Assembly (NCBI GenBank): GCA_030280995.1
Contig: JASXTE010000017.1
Location: 24,790,498-24,854,497 of the forward strand
DNA from: Hemileia vastatrix
Lineage: Eukaryota; Basidiomycota; Pucciniomycetes; Pucciniales; Zaghouaniaceae
Reading direction: 5' to 3'
DNA length: 64,000 nt
This document shows, one piece after another, positions 21,025-32,130 of this stretch. A program made the translations under genes and the position numbers. The notes beneath the pieces are model-generated. The model was not told where the DNA came from. It saw only the letters and a program-made list of their open reading frames with translations, and ran no database searches. The first letter of the stretch is position 1. Each line of letters begins with the position of its first letter.

Positions 21025-21828
21025 TGTCACGCGCCACGTGACACTCAAGGCAAAAGTAGCTCATTAAATCAATACTAAAGGGTTCAAATCCATACTCAAA
21101 GCGCAGAAAGCAACTCTCCATAGCGACTGCAACTTTCCTTTGTGTACTCGCTATTCAATCGCGCTAGCCTAAAACTCTAAATCTAAATTAGTCAATCTCT
21201 CAATAGTGTGTCTTAGTCTTTTTCCCAATAAGCGACGCACAGCGCAATAGTTAATATAATAGTACATTAAAAGGTTTATGAAATGTCTGTGGGTTATTAA
21301 GGGGTAGTGAGCATGGACGGAATGGTTAGTGAAGGATTAAGGGGTTAACGGATGTTAGTGAGGAGGGTCCAGGTGTAACGGATATATTTTAAATGGTTTG
21401 TGGTGTGCGGAATAGTGGATGGGTATGAGGTCAATGCGAGGAGGAGTAAAGGATATAAAAAGAGCTGGGTTTTTTGGTTCTACATTCATTAGAATTAAAT
21501 TATAAAACGTATTTATAGTTAATAGTGATAAAACTCTAAGTGAAAATCATTATTATTGTATCTTTCTTTATTTTCTCAATAATCATATCTAAATCCTAAA
21601 TCTTTGATTGTTGAGTTTCCAACTCTTCGTGAGATCTTAAGAATTTTAATATTACCGTTCAATTATATTAGAATCCTTCTCAAACATAACTCAAAGAAGT
21701 AGTTCTTCCTTCGAGTCATCTTCGAATCACTTCCTCGAACTATCCCTCTGTGCTTCAAAAAAGTATCTGAACCTTTTATCTTACTTGCAGGAACATCCTC
21801 GACCTTGTGCGTAGGACGTCCGGTGACA
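21025..21828 (+). repeat. Gypsy-A1 3' LTR (804 bp)
   Basis: TGTCACGCGCC...CGGTGACA, followed by the GAAAT duplication. TATAAAA at 21454-21460. Differences from the 5' LTR are mainly CG against CA or TG, e.g. CTCGAGG/CTCAAGG and CTCGAAG/CTCAAAG. Confidence 0.93.
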
Positions 21829-23030
21829 GAAATAAATCTACAGACTTAAACGATCTCGCAGATGTAGGTCTAAAGAAATAAACCAATTATTTTCATCTAT
21901 TGACATGTAAATTTCCAGTGCAGCTCCCTGCTTGTTCATCTCAAAAAACCCCAATAACCCAATCTTTGTCTACCTCCACGTTGACAACCTAGCAGTATTT
22001 GGGAAGGACCTGACCCAATTCAAAGAAAAAATAAAAGAACAATTCAATATGGAATTTCTTGGGCCCCTATCATATTTTCTGGGTATGAAAATTACTCACA
22101 ACCACAATCACAATACCATAGGCCTCTTGCAACCTTCATATATTAACAATCTTCTCAAAGGATACAACATTTTGTCTAGTAAATCAGTTGTGACTCCACT
22201 CCTACCAGCCACAACTGCCAAAATACTGAACATTAACAGCTCCAAAGTGAACTATTGTCATGCTGTCGGTTCTCTCAATTACCTAGTACAATGTACAAGG
22301 CCGGATGTTTTGTTTTCTGTCAGCCAACTCTCACAACATCTCAAACAACCAGGAATCTCTCACTTGATAGCATTCAAGCATGTCCTCCAGTACCTTTCTG
22401 GAAGCTTAGACCTAGCTCTTACCTATACTCAATAAAGCTCTACATATCATCCTCAAGGTCATTTCTCCTGGTCCAATCCAACTGGTTTTTCTGACGTGGA
22501 CTGGGCTGGCTGTCCTAGTACTCAGTGATCAACTACCAGATACGTATTCCTGCTCAATGGGGGTGCTATCTCATGGAAATCCAAAAACAAACCACAGTTT
22601 CTCTGCCATCCTCAGAGCCAGAATATTGATCTATACCATTTCTGGGAGAGAAGTAATTTGGTTCGAAAATCTCTTTGAATCCCTCCATATTCCAATCCCT
22701 TGCCCTCTCACCATATACAGAGGTAATCAAGGAGCCATTGCTCTATCTCAAAACCCTGTATTCCAAGCTTGAACCAAACACATCAAATTTCAATATCATT
22801 GGATCAGAGAAAAAGTCCTCCTATGCAATATTGAATTTCTGTATACTCCCACTAACTCAATCCTGGTTGACAGTCTAACAAAATCTACTCCTTGGAAATT
22901 AATCCTATCATTCCTTGATTCTTGTGGTTTACTACATCCAAAACCCCAAGACAAGAGTGTGCGAGAACTGCAACAATTTCCCCCTCTGATTCACATCGCA
23001 CTGACTACATATTTACACTACTGTTATTAA
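21829..23030 (+). pseudogene. Copia-1 pol, right part: RT C-terminus and RNase H
   Basis: Begins with the right copy of GAAAT. The frame leaving 1400 (ILKLKK) continues here as IY-LK, the conserved YGLKQS block of Copia RT, once Gypsy-A1 and one GAAAT are removed. Then CLFISKNPNNPIFVYLHVDN (the catalytic VDD reads VDN, a lost second Asp), FLGPLSYFLGMKI, YINNLLKGYNIL and SLNYLVQCTRPDVLFSVSQL. RNase H: FSDVDWAGCP, AISWKSK, IYTISGREVIWFENLFESL and HIKFQYHWIREKV, ending near SLTKSTPWKLILSFLDSCGL. Stops at 22433, 22528 and 22771 and a frame change near 22600 disable it. Confidence 0.88.
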
Positions 23031-23197
23031 TTCCTACCTAAATTTCCTCTACTTTTCCTTTTCCTGCTACTATCTGTAATAAATACTCTCCCTTACTATA
23101 TCCTGCAGAAATACATGCTTACAATCCCCTGATTACCATATATATTAAAGCTTAATCCAATAATTAGCTGTATTACATTACTATACCTACAGAAGGA

Positions 23198-23450
23198 GTT
23201 GGCACCATTGAGGATAAATAGGGCCCTGCTCCAACTATTATTCCTCAGTTAACCAACTACTTCTGCAGGTATCTATTACCCACTACTCCCTTGAGCTTGT
23301 ACCTATTGCTTACTTGGGATATTTACTATTGCAATAAGGTCATTATCTGACATAGGGTAAGGGTAGGCTAGAGAAACAAGGAGAGCTTTTATGTATATAC
23401 ATGTATTTCAGAAGAAGAACATTCAATGGTAATGAAAAAAAACAATTCCA
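23198..23450 (+). repeat. Possible Copia-1 3' LTR
   Basis: After pol, a purine run AGAAGGAG (about 23192-23199) could be the polypurine tract. The following 250 bp ends in AATGGTAATGAAA, reminiscent of the LTR tail of Copia-2. The left LTR is outside the window, so boundaries are guesses. Confidence 0.3.
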
Positions 23451-23489
23451 ATCGGTATATATGTATATATATATTTATAGAAAGGGGAA

Positions 23490-23658
23490 AAAATAAAAAA
23501 TAAAATGTCAAAAAAATATAATGTCAAAAAAAATGTCAAAAATGTCCAAAAAAAATATCAAAAATCACAAAAATCACAAAAAAAAAATCACAAAAATCAC
23601 AAAAATGACAAAAATGACAAAAATGACAAAAATGACAAAAATGACAAAAAAAATTGAC
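23490..23658 (+). repeat. TGACAAAAA minisatellite, left piece
   Basis: Begins as ATGTCAAAAA units, changes to ATCACAAAAA, then to near-perfect AAAAATGACA. It is cut at 23658 by Gypsy-A2; TTGAC (23654-23658) is the left target duplication. The array continues at 32131. Confidence 0.9.
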
Positions 23659-24430
23659 TGTCATGCGCCACGTGACACTCGAGGCAAAAGCAGCTCATTA
23701 AATCAATAATATCGAGTTCTAAATCTATACTCGAAGCGCAGAAAGCAATTCTCCATAGCAACTGCAATTCCCCTTTGTGTACTTACTATTCAACTGCGCT
23801 AGCCTAAACTCTAAATCTAAATTAGTCAATCTCTCAATAGGGTGCCTTAGTCTCATTTTCAATAAGCGACGCACACCGCTAGGATCAACGTAATAGTACA
23901 GTAGTAGTTTTCATTGAAATTTTGTTAATTAATTAAAAAGGGGTAAATTGAGCATGGACGGATATTAGCAAAGAAGGATTAAGTGTATGTTAGTAATGGT
24001 CAATGGTATGGGAATGGTGCAATGAGAGGGAGGTCAATGCAAGGAGGAATAAAGGATATAAAAGGGTTGGGTATTTGGTTGGATATTCCTTAGAATTAAA
24101 TTATAAAATGTATTTACATTTAATAGTTGTAAAATCTTCAAGTTAAATCATTGTTATTGTATCTTTCTTTTATTTTCTCAATAATCATTTCTAAATCCTA
24201 AATCTTTGATAATTGAGTTTTTTAACCCTTTGTGAGATCTTAAGAATTCCTATTACCTTTGAAACTATCTTATAATTCTTATCGAACATACCTCGAACCT
24301 GTAGCTCTTACTTCAAGTGACCTTTGAATCACTTCCTCGAACCATTCCTCTGTGCTTCGAAGAAGTTTCTAAATCCCTCATCTCACTTTCAGGAACATCC
24401 TCGACCTTGTGCGTAGGTTGTCCGGTGACA
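23659..24430 (+). repeat. Gypsy-A2 5' LTR (772 bp)
   Basis: TGTCATGCGCC...TCCGGTGACA. TATAAAA at 24057-24063. Followed by GTATAATTTAATTC as in A1, with no obvious tRNA-type primer site. Confidence 0.93.
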
Positions 24431-24502
24431 GTATAATTTAATTCTCCGTAGTTCTCATTCTTTGCACTACTACGTCCTTTTAGGTGTTTTTAAAGTTTTA
24501 AA

Positions 24503-25690
24503 ATGGCACCTGTTCAACGCACTCCTCCTACGGGCGCTACTACTAGAGCTCGCGCTAGGGGCAGGCCAACAGCCACAAGGTCTGTTTCCCGCACTCACTC
24601 TTTGGAACCACTCAACCTTAGGGAACGGCAACATTCAGTTCAATCTGTAGAAGACATCCCACAAGATTTTGAGGATTCTAGTGATAAAAAAGAAGGAGAG
24701 GATACAATGCATGAGGCACCATCCGCCCCAGCCAATCACCCTTCTGGTCAATCCTCAGAACCTGGACCATCTAACTCTCTGGAAGATTTCATGAGACTTT
24801 TCATGAAAACCCTTTCAAATCCAACGTCTTCAGAGGGATCTAAGTTCAAAACTCCTTCTATGAAATCTCCTGACAAATTCAACGGAGATCACCCCAACAG
24901 ATTGTGACCCTTCTTGCAAACCTGCAAGCTACTGTTCCATAATGACCCTCAAACCTTCAATAGCGACTGATCAAAGGTTGTTTACGCTTCTTCATTCCTA
25001 GCCGGGAAAGCAGCAAGATGGTTCGAACCTTATCTGCTCATGCTTTCTTCAACAGAAACCCACTTACTTATCAATAAGTGGGAAAAGTTTGAAGACCAAC
25101 TTTTTACGTTGTTTGGGGACCCTAATGAAACTGACAACGCAGAAATTGAACTTGATTTTATTTGCATGAGTGATAATTGTAAAGCCTCTGAATATATCTC
25201 AAACTTCAGAGCACTTCAAACTCGAGTAGGTTGGAATGATGCTGCCCTTAAGTATCATTTCAAGAAAGGACTTCCTTCGAGTATTCTGGATCAATTAAAT
25301 CTTCACGGTCAGAAAATGACTACTTTAACGGATTTAATGGATCGAACCCTCAAACTTGATGGCATTTATCAAGGACGACTTCAACATCGTCGATATGCCA
25401 ACAAATCTCAAGGCTTAAACTTTAAATCGGGATCTTCTTCACACCCACGACCAAATCAATCCTCCTCAACTCAATCCAAACCCAATAAGGGAAAGGATAA
25501 ACCTCGACCAAAAGGCTCAACCCCAGGCAATATCAGCAAAGTACTGGATCCTAAAGGGGAACTTAAAGAAGCTGAGAGGAAGAGACGAGCAGATAATGGG
25601 TTATGTATGTATTGTGGGGGTAAGCACAAGTTGAAAGACTGTGTAAAGTTGAAGGAAAGAGAAGGTACTAGTTCAAAGTCAAAAAACTAG
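24503..25690 (+). pseudogene. gag: Gypsy-A2 gag
   Basis: ATG at 24503 (MAPVQRTPPTGATTRAR). Better preserved than A1: two TGA codons (24905-24907 and about 24968) interrupt the capsid region, then 216 codons are open. Capsid motifs: LLINKWEKFEDQLFTLFGD and ALQTRVGWNDAALKYHFKKG. Basic linker (KGKDKPRPKGS), then the zinc knuckle CMYCGGKHKLKDC (CX2CX3HX4C) at about 25605-25645, expected to bind element RNA. Ends at TAG 25688-25690 next to the slippery site. TGA at 24905 corresponds to CAA in A1, both derivable from CGA. Confidence 0.9.
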
Positions 25691-25724
25691 TAGATAGTTT
25701 ACTTGTGTGCAAAGCAAACTATCT
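25681..25724 (+). promoter_or_regulatory. Candidate -1 programmed ribosomal frameshift signal, gag to pol (copy A2)
   Basis: A AAA AAC at 25681-25687 in gag phase, TAG at 25688-25690, and a 9-bp stem AGATAGTTT (25692-25700) with AAACTATCT (25716-25724). Pol is open in the -1 frame from 25672. Identical design to A1. Confidence 0.87.
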
Positions 25725-28700
25725 TATCTCTCCCAGTGCACAGAACCTCCATGTCTTAAGGACTGGAGTTGCCTTAAACCACTTGAGATTCATTCTTTTT
25801 AAGGAGGATATCCCCTTCAGTTGTCTTGTAGACTCTGGAGCTTCAATTCCTTTTGTTAGTTTATCTTTTGCCGAGAAGCTTCAACTAACATTCACAGATG
25901 TCGATCAAACTCCAATCTATTTCTTTGAATCAGAGGAACCCAAATATTGGGTAAGTAAGAAAGTTTTATGGGTTTTCAACTTTCCAAACTTTCCCCCCTT
26001 TGAGTAGGAATTATCAGTCTTGGACGCCCCAAGGATGGACGATACCATTCTTGGCCATGACTTTTTAACGCATTGGAATCCCGAAATTGATTGGACTAAG
26101 GGATTGATCACCCCACGCTCTAAGTATATTTCTGATTCTTCAATGCAGGTCAATAGGGAGTTAAACAACCCGCCTGACAACGTCCTGCTAGAGGACAAAT
26201 CTCTGCCAGATGACTTGCAAGCATCTGATCTTTCTCTAAATGATCAATTGGCTAACCCTTCTAGCTTGATGACTTCACTCGAAGAGGATTTAAATTGCCT
26301 CGAAGTAATCGAATTCTGCTCTCTCAATACAGGTATCCCCTCGACAGATTCTCTCGAAGATGAAGAGGACGACCAAATCAACGTTGAAGCCATTAACTCG
26401 ACTCTACCAGAAATCTACCACAATTTCCTCGATGTTTTCTCAATCCGCAAGGCCAATAAGTTACCACCTCATCGACCCTACGACCATCAAATAGAGTTAA
26501 TAGGCCCAGTACCTCCGGCAAGTCCTGTCTATTCTTTGTCAAAGGACAAATCTCAAGTTCTTCAAGACTACATTGCAGAGAATGTAGCCAAAGGTTTCAT
26601 CAAAGCCAGTAAATCTCCAACCGGCTCCCCTGTCCTCTTTGTAAAAAAGAAGGATGGTAGTCTTAGGTTGTGTGTTGACTATAGAAAGCTCAACACAGTC
26701 ACAAAGAAGAATGCATATCCTGTTCCTCCTATGTCATTACTTCTTACCCTTTTCAATGGTGCTAATTTCTTTTCTAAAATTGATCTTAGAGGCGCTTACA
26801 ATCTGATTTGCATTGCAGAAGGTCATGAACCACTGACTGCAATGCGCACTAGATTTGGTAGTTTTAAATATTTAGTTATGCTATTTGGATTATGTAACAC
26901 ACCTTCAACTTTTCAAACTATTGTTAATGACATCTTTCAAGATGTTGTTGAACAATTTGTAGTGGTCTATTTAGATGATATTTTAATATTCTCGAAAACA
27001 CTAGATGAACATATTCATCATGTTCGACAGGTCCTAAATCGTCTTCGAGATCATGGTCTCTAAGCCAAGCATAATAAATGCAAATTCCATCTCAAATCAA
27101 TTGATTTTTTGGGTTTTACGTTGTCCACTGACGGTTTAGTCATGGATGACAAAAAAGTCCAGAAAATCCTGGAATGGCCTGAGCCCAAAAACATTAAATT
27201 GCTCCAAGGATTTTTGGGTTTTTCCAACTTCCATAGAAGATTTATTAAAGATTACTCTAAAACTATTTCCAATCTTACTTCTCTTCTTAGAAAAGACATT
27301 CCTTTTGTTTTTACTCCTACAGCACAAAAGGAATTCGAAGCACTAAAAACGGCGTTCACCACAGCCCCAATTCTTCGACATTTTGATCCTTCTGCTTTGA
27401 CAATAGTTGAGACAGATGCGAGCGATTATGCTATTGCAGGGGTCATCTCCCAATTAAATCCTGAAACAAATTTGTTTCATCCTGTTGCTTTTGAGTCATG
27501 CAAACTCATAGCCGCAGAATTAAATTATGAAATTCATGACAAAGAGCTTTTAGCTATTATCCATTGTCTTAAAAAATGGTGTTCTTTTCTTCTCAGCCTA
27601 GATAGTCCTTTTCAAATTTTAACTGATCATAATGCTTTAAAATACTTCATGTCTTCCACAGTGTTAACCAGGCGTCAAGCCAGGTGGGCTGAATTTTTGT
27701 CTGAATTTTCCTTCTCTATTTTCTATCGCCCAGGTAAAAACTGCATTGTCCCAGATATCTTGTCACGTCGGGACGACGTTTACCCACAGCGGGGGGACGC
27801 ATTTGCTCACAAGAACCCAGCAAATGTGCAATCAATTTTCAACAAATCAATGTTAACGACTCATCAACTTAATTTGATGACAATTCAATCTTTTTGAAAT
27901 CCACTATCCAACATCCTCGAAGCTCAGTCGAAGGACAATTATTGTTTAGGGTTAAGAGACAAAATACTCTCAAAGCAAGGGGCCAAAAGATTTAGTATTG
28001 AATCAGGTAGAGTAGTCATACCCGACAACAATGAGATAAAATTATGGATTTTCAACAGTCCACATGATTCTCCATTAGCTGGTCATTTTGGGGTTGATAA
28101 AACCTACCAGTTAATAGTGAGGGATTTTTTCCGGCCAGGTATGACCAGGGAAATCAAGGCCTATATAAAAGCTTGTTACGAATGTAATAGGAATAAGGCT
28201 CCCCGTCACCGGAAACATGGGTTGCTTCAACCACTTCCTATTCCCTCTAAACCTTGGGAATCTTTATTGATGGATTTCATTTCTCAACTTCCTTTTTCTA
28301 ATGATTTTGATGCTATATTAGTATCAGTAGATAGATTTTCAAAGATGTCTATTTTCATTAAAACCACTACTACTGCTACAGCAGAAGATTTGTCAAAATT
28401 AATTCTAGAATATGTATTTTCCAAACACGGCTTACCAAATGATATTATTTCAGATAGTGGCTCATTGTTTGTATCCACATTCTGGACCCAACTGTGTCGA
28501 CAACTCAATATCACGAGGAACCTCTCCACGGCCTATCACCCTGAAACAGATGGTCAAACAGAAAGAGTTAACCAAATCCTCGAACAATATCTTCGAATGT
28601 ATGTCAGTTACCAACAAGACGATTGGACCACATGGTTACCACTGGCCGAATTTGCTTATAATAACTCGACTCATTCTTCGACACGACAATCTCCCTTCGA

Positions 28701-29319
28701 AACCATTTATGGACGGCATCCTCGATTCAACTCAATCTATGTAGGAACTAATCATCCTGCGGAACATTATCTTCGAACTATATCACGACTCCAAGAAGAA
28801 CTTAAAACAAATTTGGAATCAGTGATTCGAAGATAAAAGGAACAGGCCAACAAACATTGACAATCTGCTCCTTCCTTTAAACCAGGCAACAAAGTATGGC
28901 TCAAAGCACAAAACTTTTGAACAACACGACCATCAAAGAAACTGGCTGAAAAGAGCTTGCGACCATTCAAAATCAACTCCGAAGTCTCTAAAACTGCATT
29001 TCAACTCAATTTACCTCCTAAATGGCAGGCGATTCACCCTGTTTTCCATGTATCTCTCCTGGAACTGGCTTAAGAAATATACCTGGGCAAGAACCAACCC
29101 CCTCCGGAACCGGTCGAAGTAGAAGATCATCTAGAGTGGGAAGTAAGTCGTATCCTTGATTCAAGAATGCGCAAGGGGAAACTTCAATACCTCGTGGAAT
29201 GGGAAGGCTTCCTCAATGACTCAGATAAAACATCCTGAGAACCAGCCATCAATGTTTCTAACGCCCCTGAACTCCTAAAATCTTTTCATTTGAAATATCC
29301 TTTAAAACCAAAACCTTAA
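25691..29319 (+). pseudogene. pol: Gypsy-A2 pol: protease, RT, RNase H, integrase, chromodomain
   Basis: Read in -1 from gag. Protease CLVDSGASIPFVS, interrupted by the TAG at 26005-26007 shared with A1. A 347-codon open stretch from 26020 covers RT: LPPHRPYDHQIELI, SLRLCVDYRKLN, FFSKIDLRGAY and VVYLDDILIFSKT. A TAA (27061-27063) replaces a Tyr codon of A1. RNase H: VETDASDYAIAGVISQ, ELLAIIHCLKKW, QILTDHNALKY. Integrase: GHFGVDKTYQL, CYECNRNKA, core MDFISQLPFSN, SDSGSLFVSTFW (Arg to Ser in the second block), TDGQTERVNQ. Chromodomain at about 29115-29280: EVEDHLEWEVSRILDSRM, LQYLVEWEGF. At least seven stops; not functional. Confidence 0.9.
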
Positions 29320-30293
29320 AATTTCTTTTATTTTAAATTTTCTTTTTCTTTTTCTTTTTTCTCTTTCTCTTAAAAATCTAAAAACACCCCTTTAATTTCT
29401 TAGCCTTGTTTTCTTTTTTTCTCTCTTCTTTTTCTTTCTTCTCCTTCTATAAAATTTTCTCCAAAACCAACTAAAAGTAAAATTAAAATTGAAAAAAAAA
29501 AAAAATTAAATTTAAAATTAAAAAATTAAAATTTAAAACTAAAAATAAAATAAAATTTAAAATAATTAAAATAAGATAAATAGAATAAACATAAATAATA
29601 AAATAAAATAAAAAAAAAACTTTTAAATCTCTCTAAATGTTTTCTTTCTCTCTTCTTTTTCAATTCTCTAAATACATTCTTTTCTTAAATTTAAAATTCT
29701 CTTTAAAAAATTTCTTTTCTAAAATTTATTCTCTCTTTTTTTAAAAAAAAAAAAAAAAAAACTTTCTTTCCTTCAAATCATCAAAATCTTGTACGACACA
29801 ACCATTTCCTCGAACTTAACTTCAACCTATAAATCTCCCTATAAAATTCTTTGAACAAATGATTCTTCTTTTTCAAATTCTCTTTAAATTCTAAATTCTG
29901 TTTTTTTTTCTTCTCTTCCTCTCTTTTCAACTAAAAATTCCTAAAAAAAATCAATAAACAACTTTTTGCAAATAACAAATTCTTCTTTCATTAAATTCTC
30001 ATTTCAACAAACTCATCTCAATCACCAACCATTTTTTTCTCTCTTCTCTTACATAAATTTTTCTTTTAAAAACTTAAAACTTCCTTCAATTAAATAACTT
30101 ATTTCTTTCTTATTTAAATTTCATCTTTCAAATTCTAAAGCAAAATTTTATTTAAAACTTTTTTTTTCTCTCTCTCCCAAATCTTATAAAAAATAATAAT
30201 ATTCACCTACAATAATAAAAAAATAAAATAAAATAAAATAAAATAAAACTAAAATACAATTCTAATTTTCTACTTCTTTACATCTCTCCTTTT
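29320..30293 (+). repeat. Low-complexity tail of Gypsy-A2
   Basis: T-rich and C/T-rich runs with A-rich AATAAAA-type simple repeats (about 29480-29620 and 30190-30250). No gene seen. Same position as 19126-19949 in A1, between pol and the antisense gene's 3' end. Confidence 0.8.
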
Positions 30294-31252
30294 TCATTTC
30301 AAATTTTTCTCTTTTAATTTTTCTCGAACCAATCTTTTCATCTTCTCCAAAATTACCCTTATCTCCTTCCTGCATTTCTCAAATACCTCCTCCTCTCCTA
30401 CCGGAACCACCTCTCCAATCTCCAAGAGTTCCTCTGCCACGTCGAAGGAAGCAGCGTCGATAATTGTATCGACCTCCCCACACCACTCTTCTGCGAACCT
30501 AACTCGTTGATCCTGACGAGGTTTCTTCGACCACACCTGTTCCAGCGTTTCCTCAGGTTCTTCGATTCCACCCGTGACCGGAGGGTTTGCCTCAGTTGGC
30601 AAAAGCGAGGCAGGTTCCCCAATTGAGTCTTCAATGGTATTCAATGTCTAAAAAAAAAACTCATCAGTAACCTCATCCCTAAAAAACAACAACTAAAACT
30701 TACTTTGAAGATGGGGTCAGGTTCTAAGAAAAACCTTGGAGCCACCTCTACCTCTGCTTCTCTTTCCTCCTCGTCATCTTCAATGACCACCCATTGTTTC
30801 TTGGGTGTCCGCCCTGGAACAGGGACTTCATCCTCATCTTCCTCCACCAATTTGTCGACCTCTTCTTCGACACCCCGTTTCAAACTCGTGGCCTGGGTTA
30901 CCCAGGTTGTGATCTCGTTATTAAGCTTCTTATCATTCTCCCCCACTGATTGAACGTCTCCAACCGAGACATCCCAAATGTCTTCGACCACCTCTTTTGT
31001 TTTAGGGATCACCCAAAACTTGGTCTTGGTGAATTGTTGTTCGATCTCTGCGTTCTTTGTCAACGCATTGCATGCCACTCGTTGCCAACGGCAAAACTCG
31101 CATTTCTGGCGAGGGCCTCGAGTCGCCATACTTTCGACACAGAAGTATTCCATAGCTTCACAAGCCGTGCAAGCCTGGGAAAACTGCGGCGTAACCATTC
31201 CCCCATCCGCTTTAGGGTGTGGAGGTGTAGGTGTTGGAGTAGGACAATTCAT
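30294..31252 (-). CDS. Antisense spliced Zn2Cys6-spaced gene of Gypsy-A2 (about 300 aa)
   Basis: Intact in this copy. Exon 1 is 31252-30704 (ATG, MNCPTPTPTPPHPKADGG); the intron is 30648-30703 (56 nt: GTAAGT, TTACTGATGA branch-like site, T-run plus TTTAG); exon 2 is 30647-30294. Cysteines: CTACEAMEYFC, then a 12-residue gap, then CEFCRWQRVAC, i.e. C-X2-C-X6-C-X12-C-X2-C-X6-C. Middle region WVIPKTKEVVEDIWDVSVG, then Glu/Asp-rich linkers and EPDPIFK at the exon junction (phase 0). Exon 2: VWSKKPRQDQRVRF, SFDVAEELLEIGEVVPVG and a charged helix (CRKEIRVILEKMKRLVREK). The intron can persist because the retrotransposition RNA is the other strand. Role unknown; a nucleic-acid-binding regulator is a reasonable guess. 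Alternatively a captured host gene. Confidence 0.83.
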
Positions 31253-31358
31253 TATAATAGGGAAATTAATAAATAAGAAAAATTATAGAGGAAAGGGAAA
31301 CTAGTGTGAGAAGATGGCTCAAGCTCAACGGAGCTCGCGATTCTTATACCCGGGCATC

Positions 31359-32130
31359 TGTCACGCACCACATGACACTCGAGGCAAAAGCAGCTCATTA
31401 AATCAACAATATCAAGTTCTAAATCTATACTTGAAGCGCAGAAAGCAATTCTCCATAGCAACTGTGATTCCCCTTTGTGTACTTACTATTCAACTGCGCT
31501 AGCCTAAACTCTAAATCTAAATCAGTCAATCTCTCAATAGGGTGCCTTAGTCTCATTTTCAATAAGCGATGCACAGCGCTAGGATCAACATAATAGTACA
31601 GTAGTAGTTTTCATTGAAAGTTTGTTAATTAATTAAAAAGGGGTAAATTGAGCATGGACGGATATTAGCAAAGAAGGATTAATTGTATGTTAGTAATGGT
31701 CAATGGTATGGGAATGGTGCAATGAGAGGGAGGTCAATGCAAGGAGGAATAAAGGATATAAAAGGGTTGGGTATTTGGTTGGATATTCCTTAGAATTAAA
31801 TTATAAAACGTATTTACATTTAATAGTGGTAAAATCTTTAAGTTAAATCATTGTTATTGTATCTTTTTTTTATTTTCTCAATAATCATTTCTAAATCCTA
31901 AATCTTTGATAATTGAGTTTTTTAACCCTTTGTGAGATCTTAAGAATCCCTATTACCTTTGAAACTATCTTATAATTCTTATCAAACATACCTCGAACCT
32001 GTAGCTCTTACTTCAAGTGACCTTTGAATCACTTCCTCGAACCATTCCTCTGTGCTTCGAAGAAGTTTCTAAATCCCTCATCTCACTTTCAGGAACATCC
32101 TCGACCTTGTGCGTAGGTTGTCCGGTGACA
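31359..32130 (+). repeat. Gypsy-A2 3' LTR (772 bp)
   Basis: TGTCACGCACC...TCCGGTGACA, then TTGAC duplication. TATAAAA at 31757-31763. CpG differences from the 5' LTR include ATCGAG/ATCAAG and ACTCGAAG/ACTTGAAG. Confidence 0.93.

Larger units (their letters stand above)
1401..21828 (+). mobile_element. Gypsy-A1, Ty3/Gypsy chromovirus interrupted by Gypsy-B
   Basis: A complete LTR retrotransposon bounded by 804-bp LTRs with TGTCA...TGACA ends and a 5-bp target duplication GAAAT (1396-1400 and 21829-21833). Order: LTR, gag, -1 frameshift signal, protease-RT-RNase H, [Gypsy-B], integrase, chromodomain, antisense spliced gene, LTR. Subtracting Gypsy-B and its 4-bp duplication leaves about 8.4 kb, close to the 8472 bp of Gypsy-A2. 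Its LTRs differ from each other at roughly 20 sites by eye, mostly CpG transitions. It sits in the RT of Copia-1. Stops and an indel make it non-autonomous now. Confidence 0.95.
23659..32130 (+). mobile_element. Gypsy-A2, complete 8.5-kb Ty3/Gypsy chromovirus
   Basis: LTRs of 772 bp each with TGTCA...TGACA ends and a perfect TTGAC duplication (23654-23658, 32131-32135), inserted in the TGACAAAAA satellite. Same gene order as Gypsy-A1 including the antisense spliced gene. LTRs belong to a different subfamily from A1 (772 versus 804 bp, clearly diverged), yet parts of pol are identical to A1. LTR-LTR differences are about 15 by eye, mostly CpG. Confidence 0.95.
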
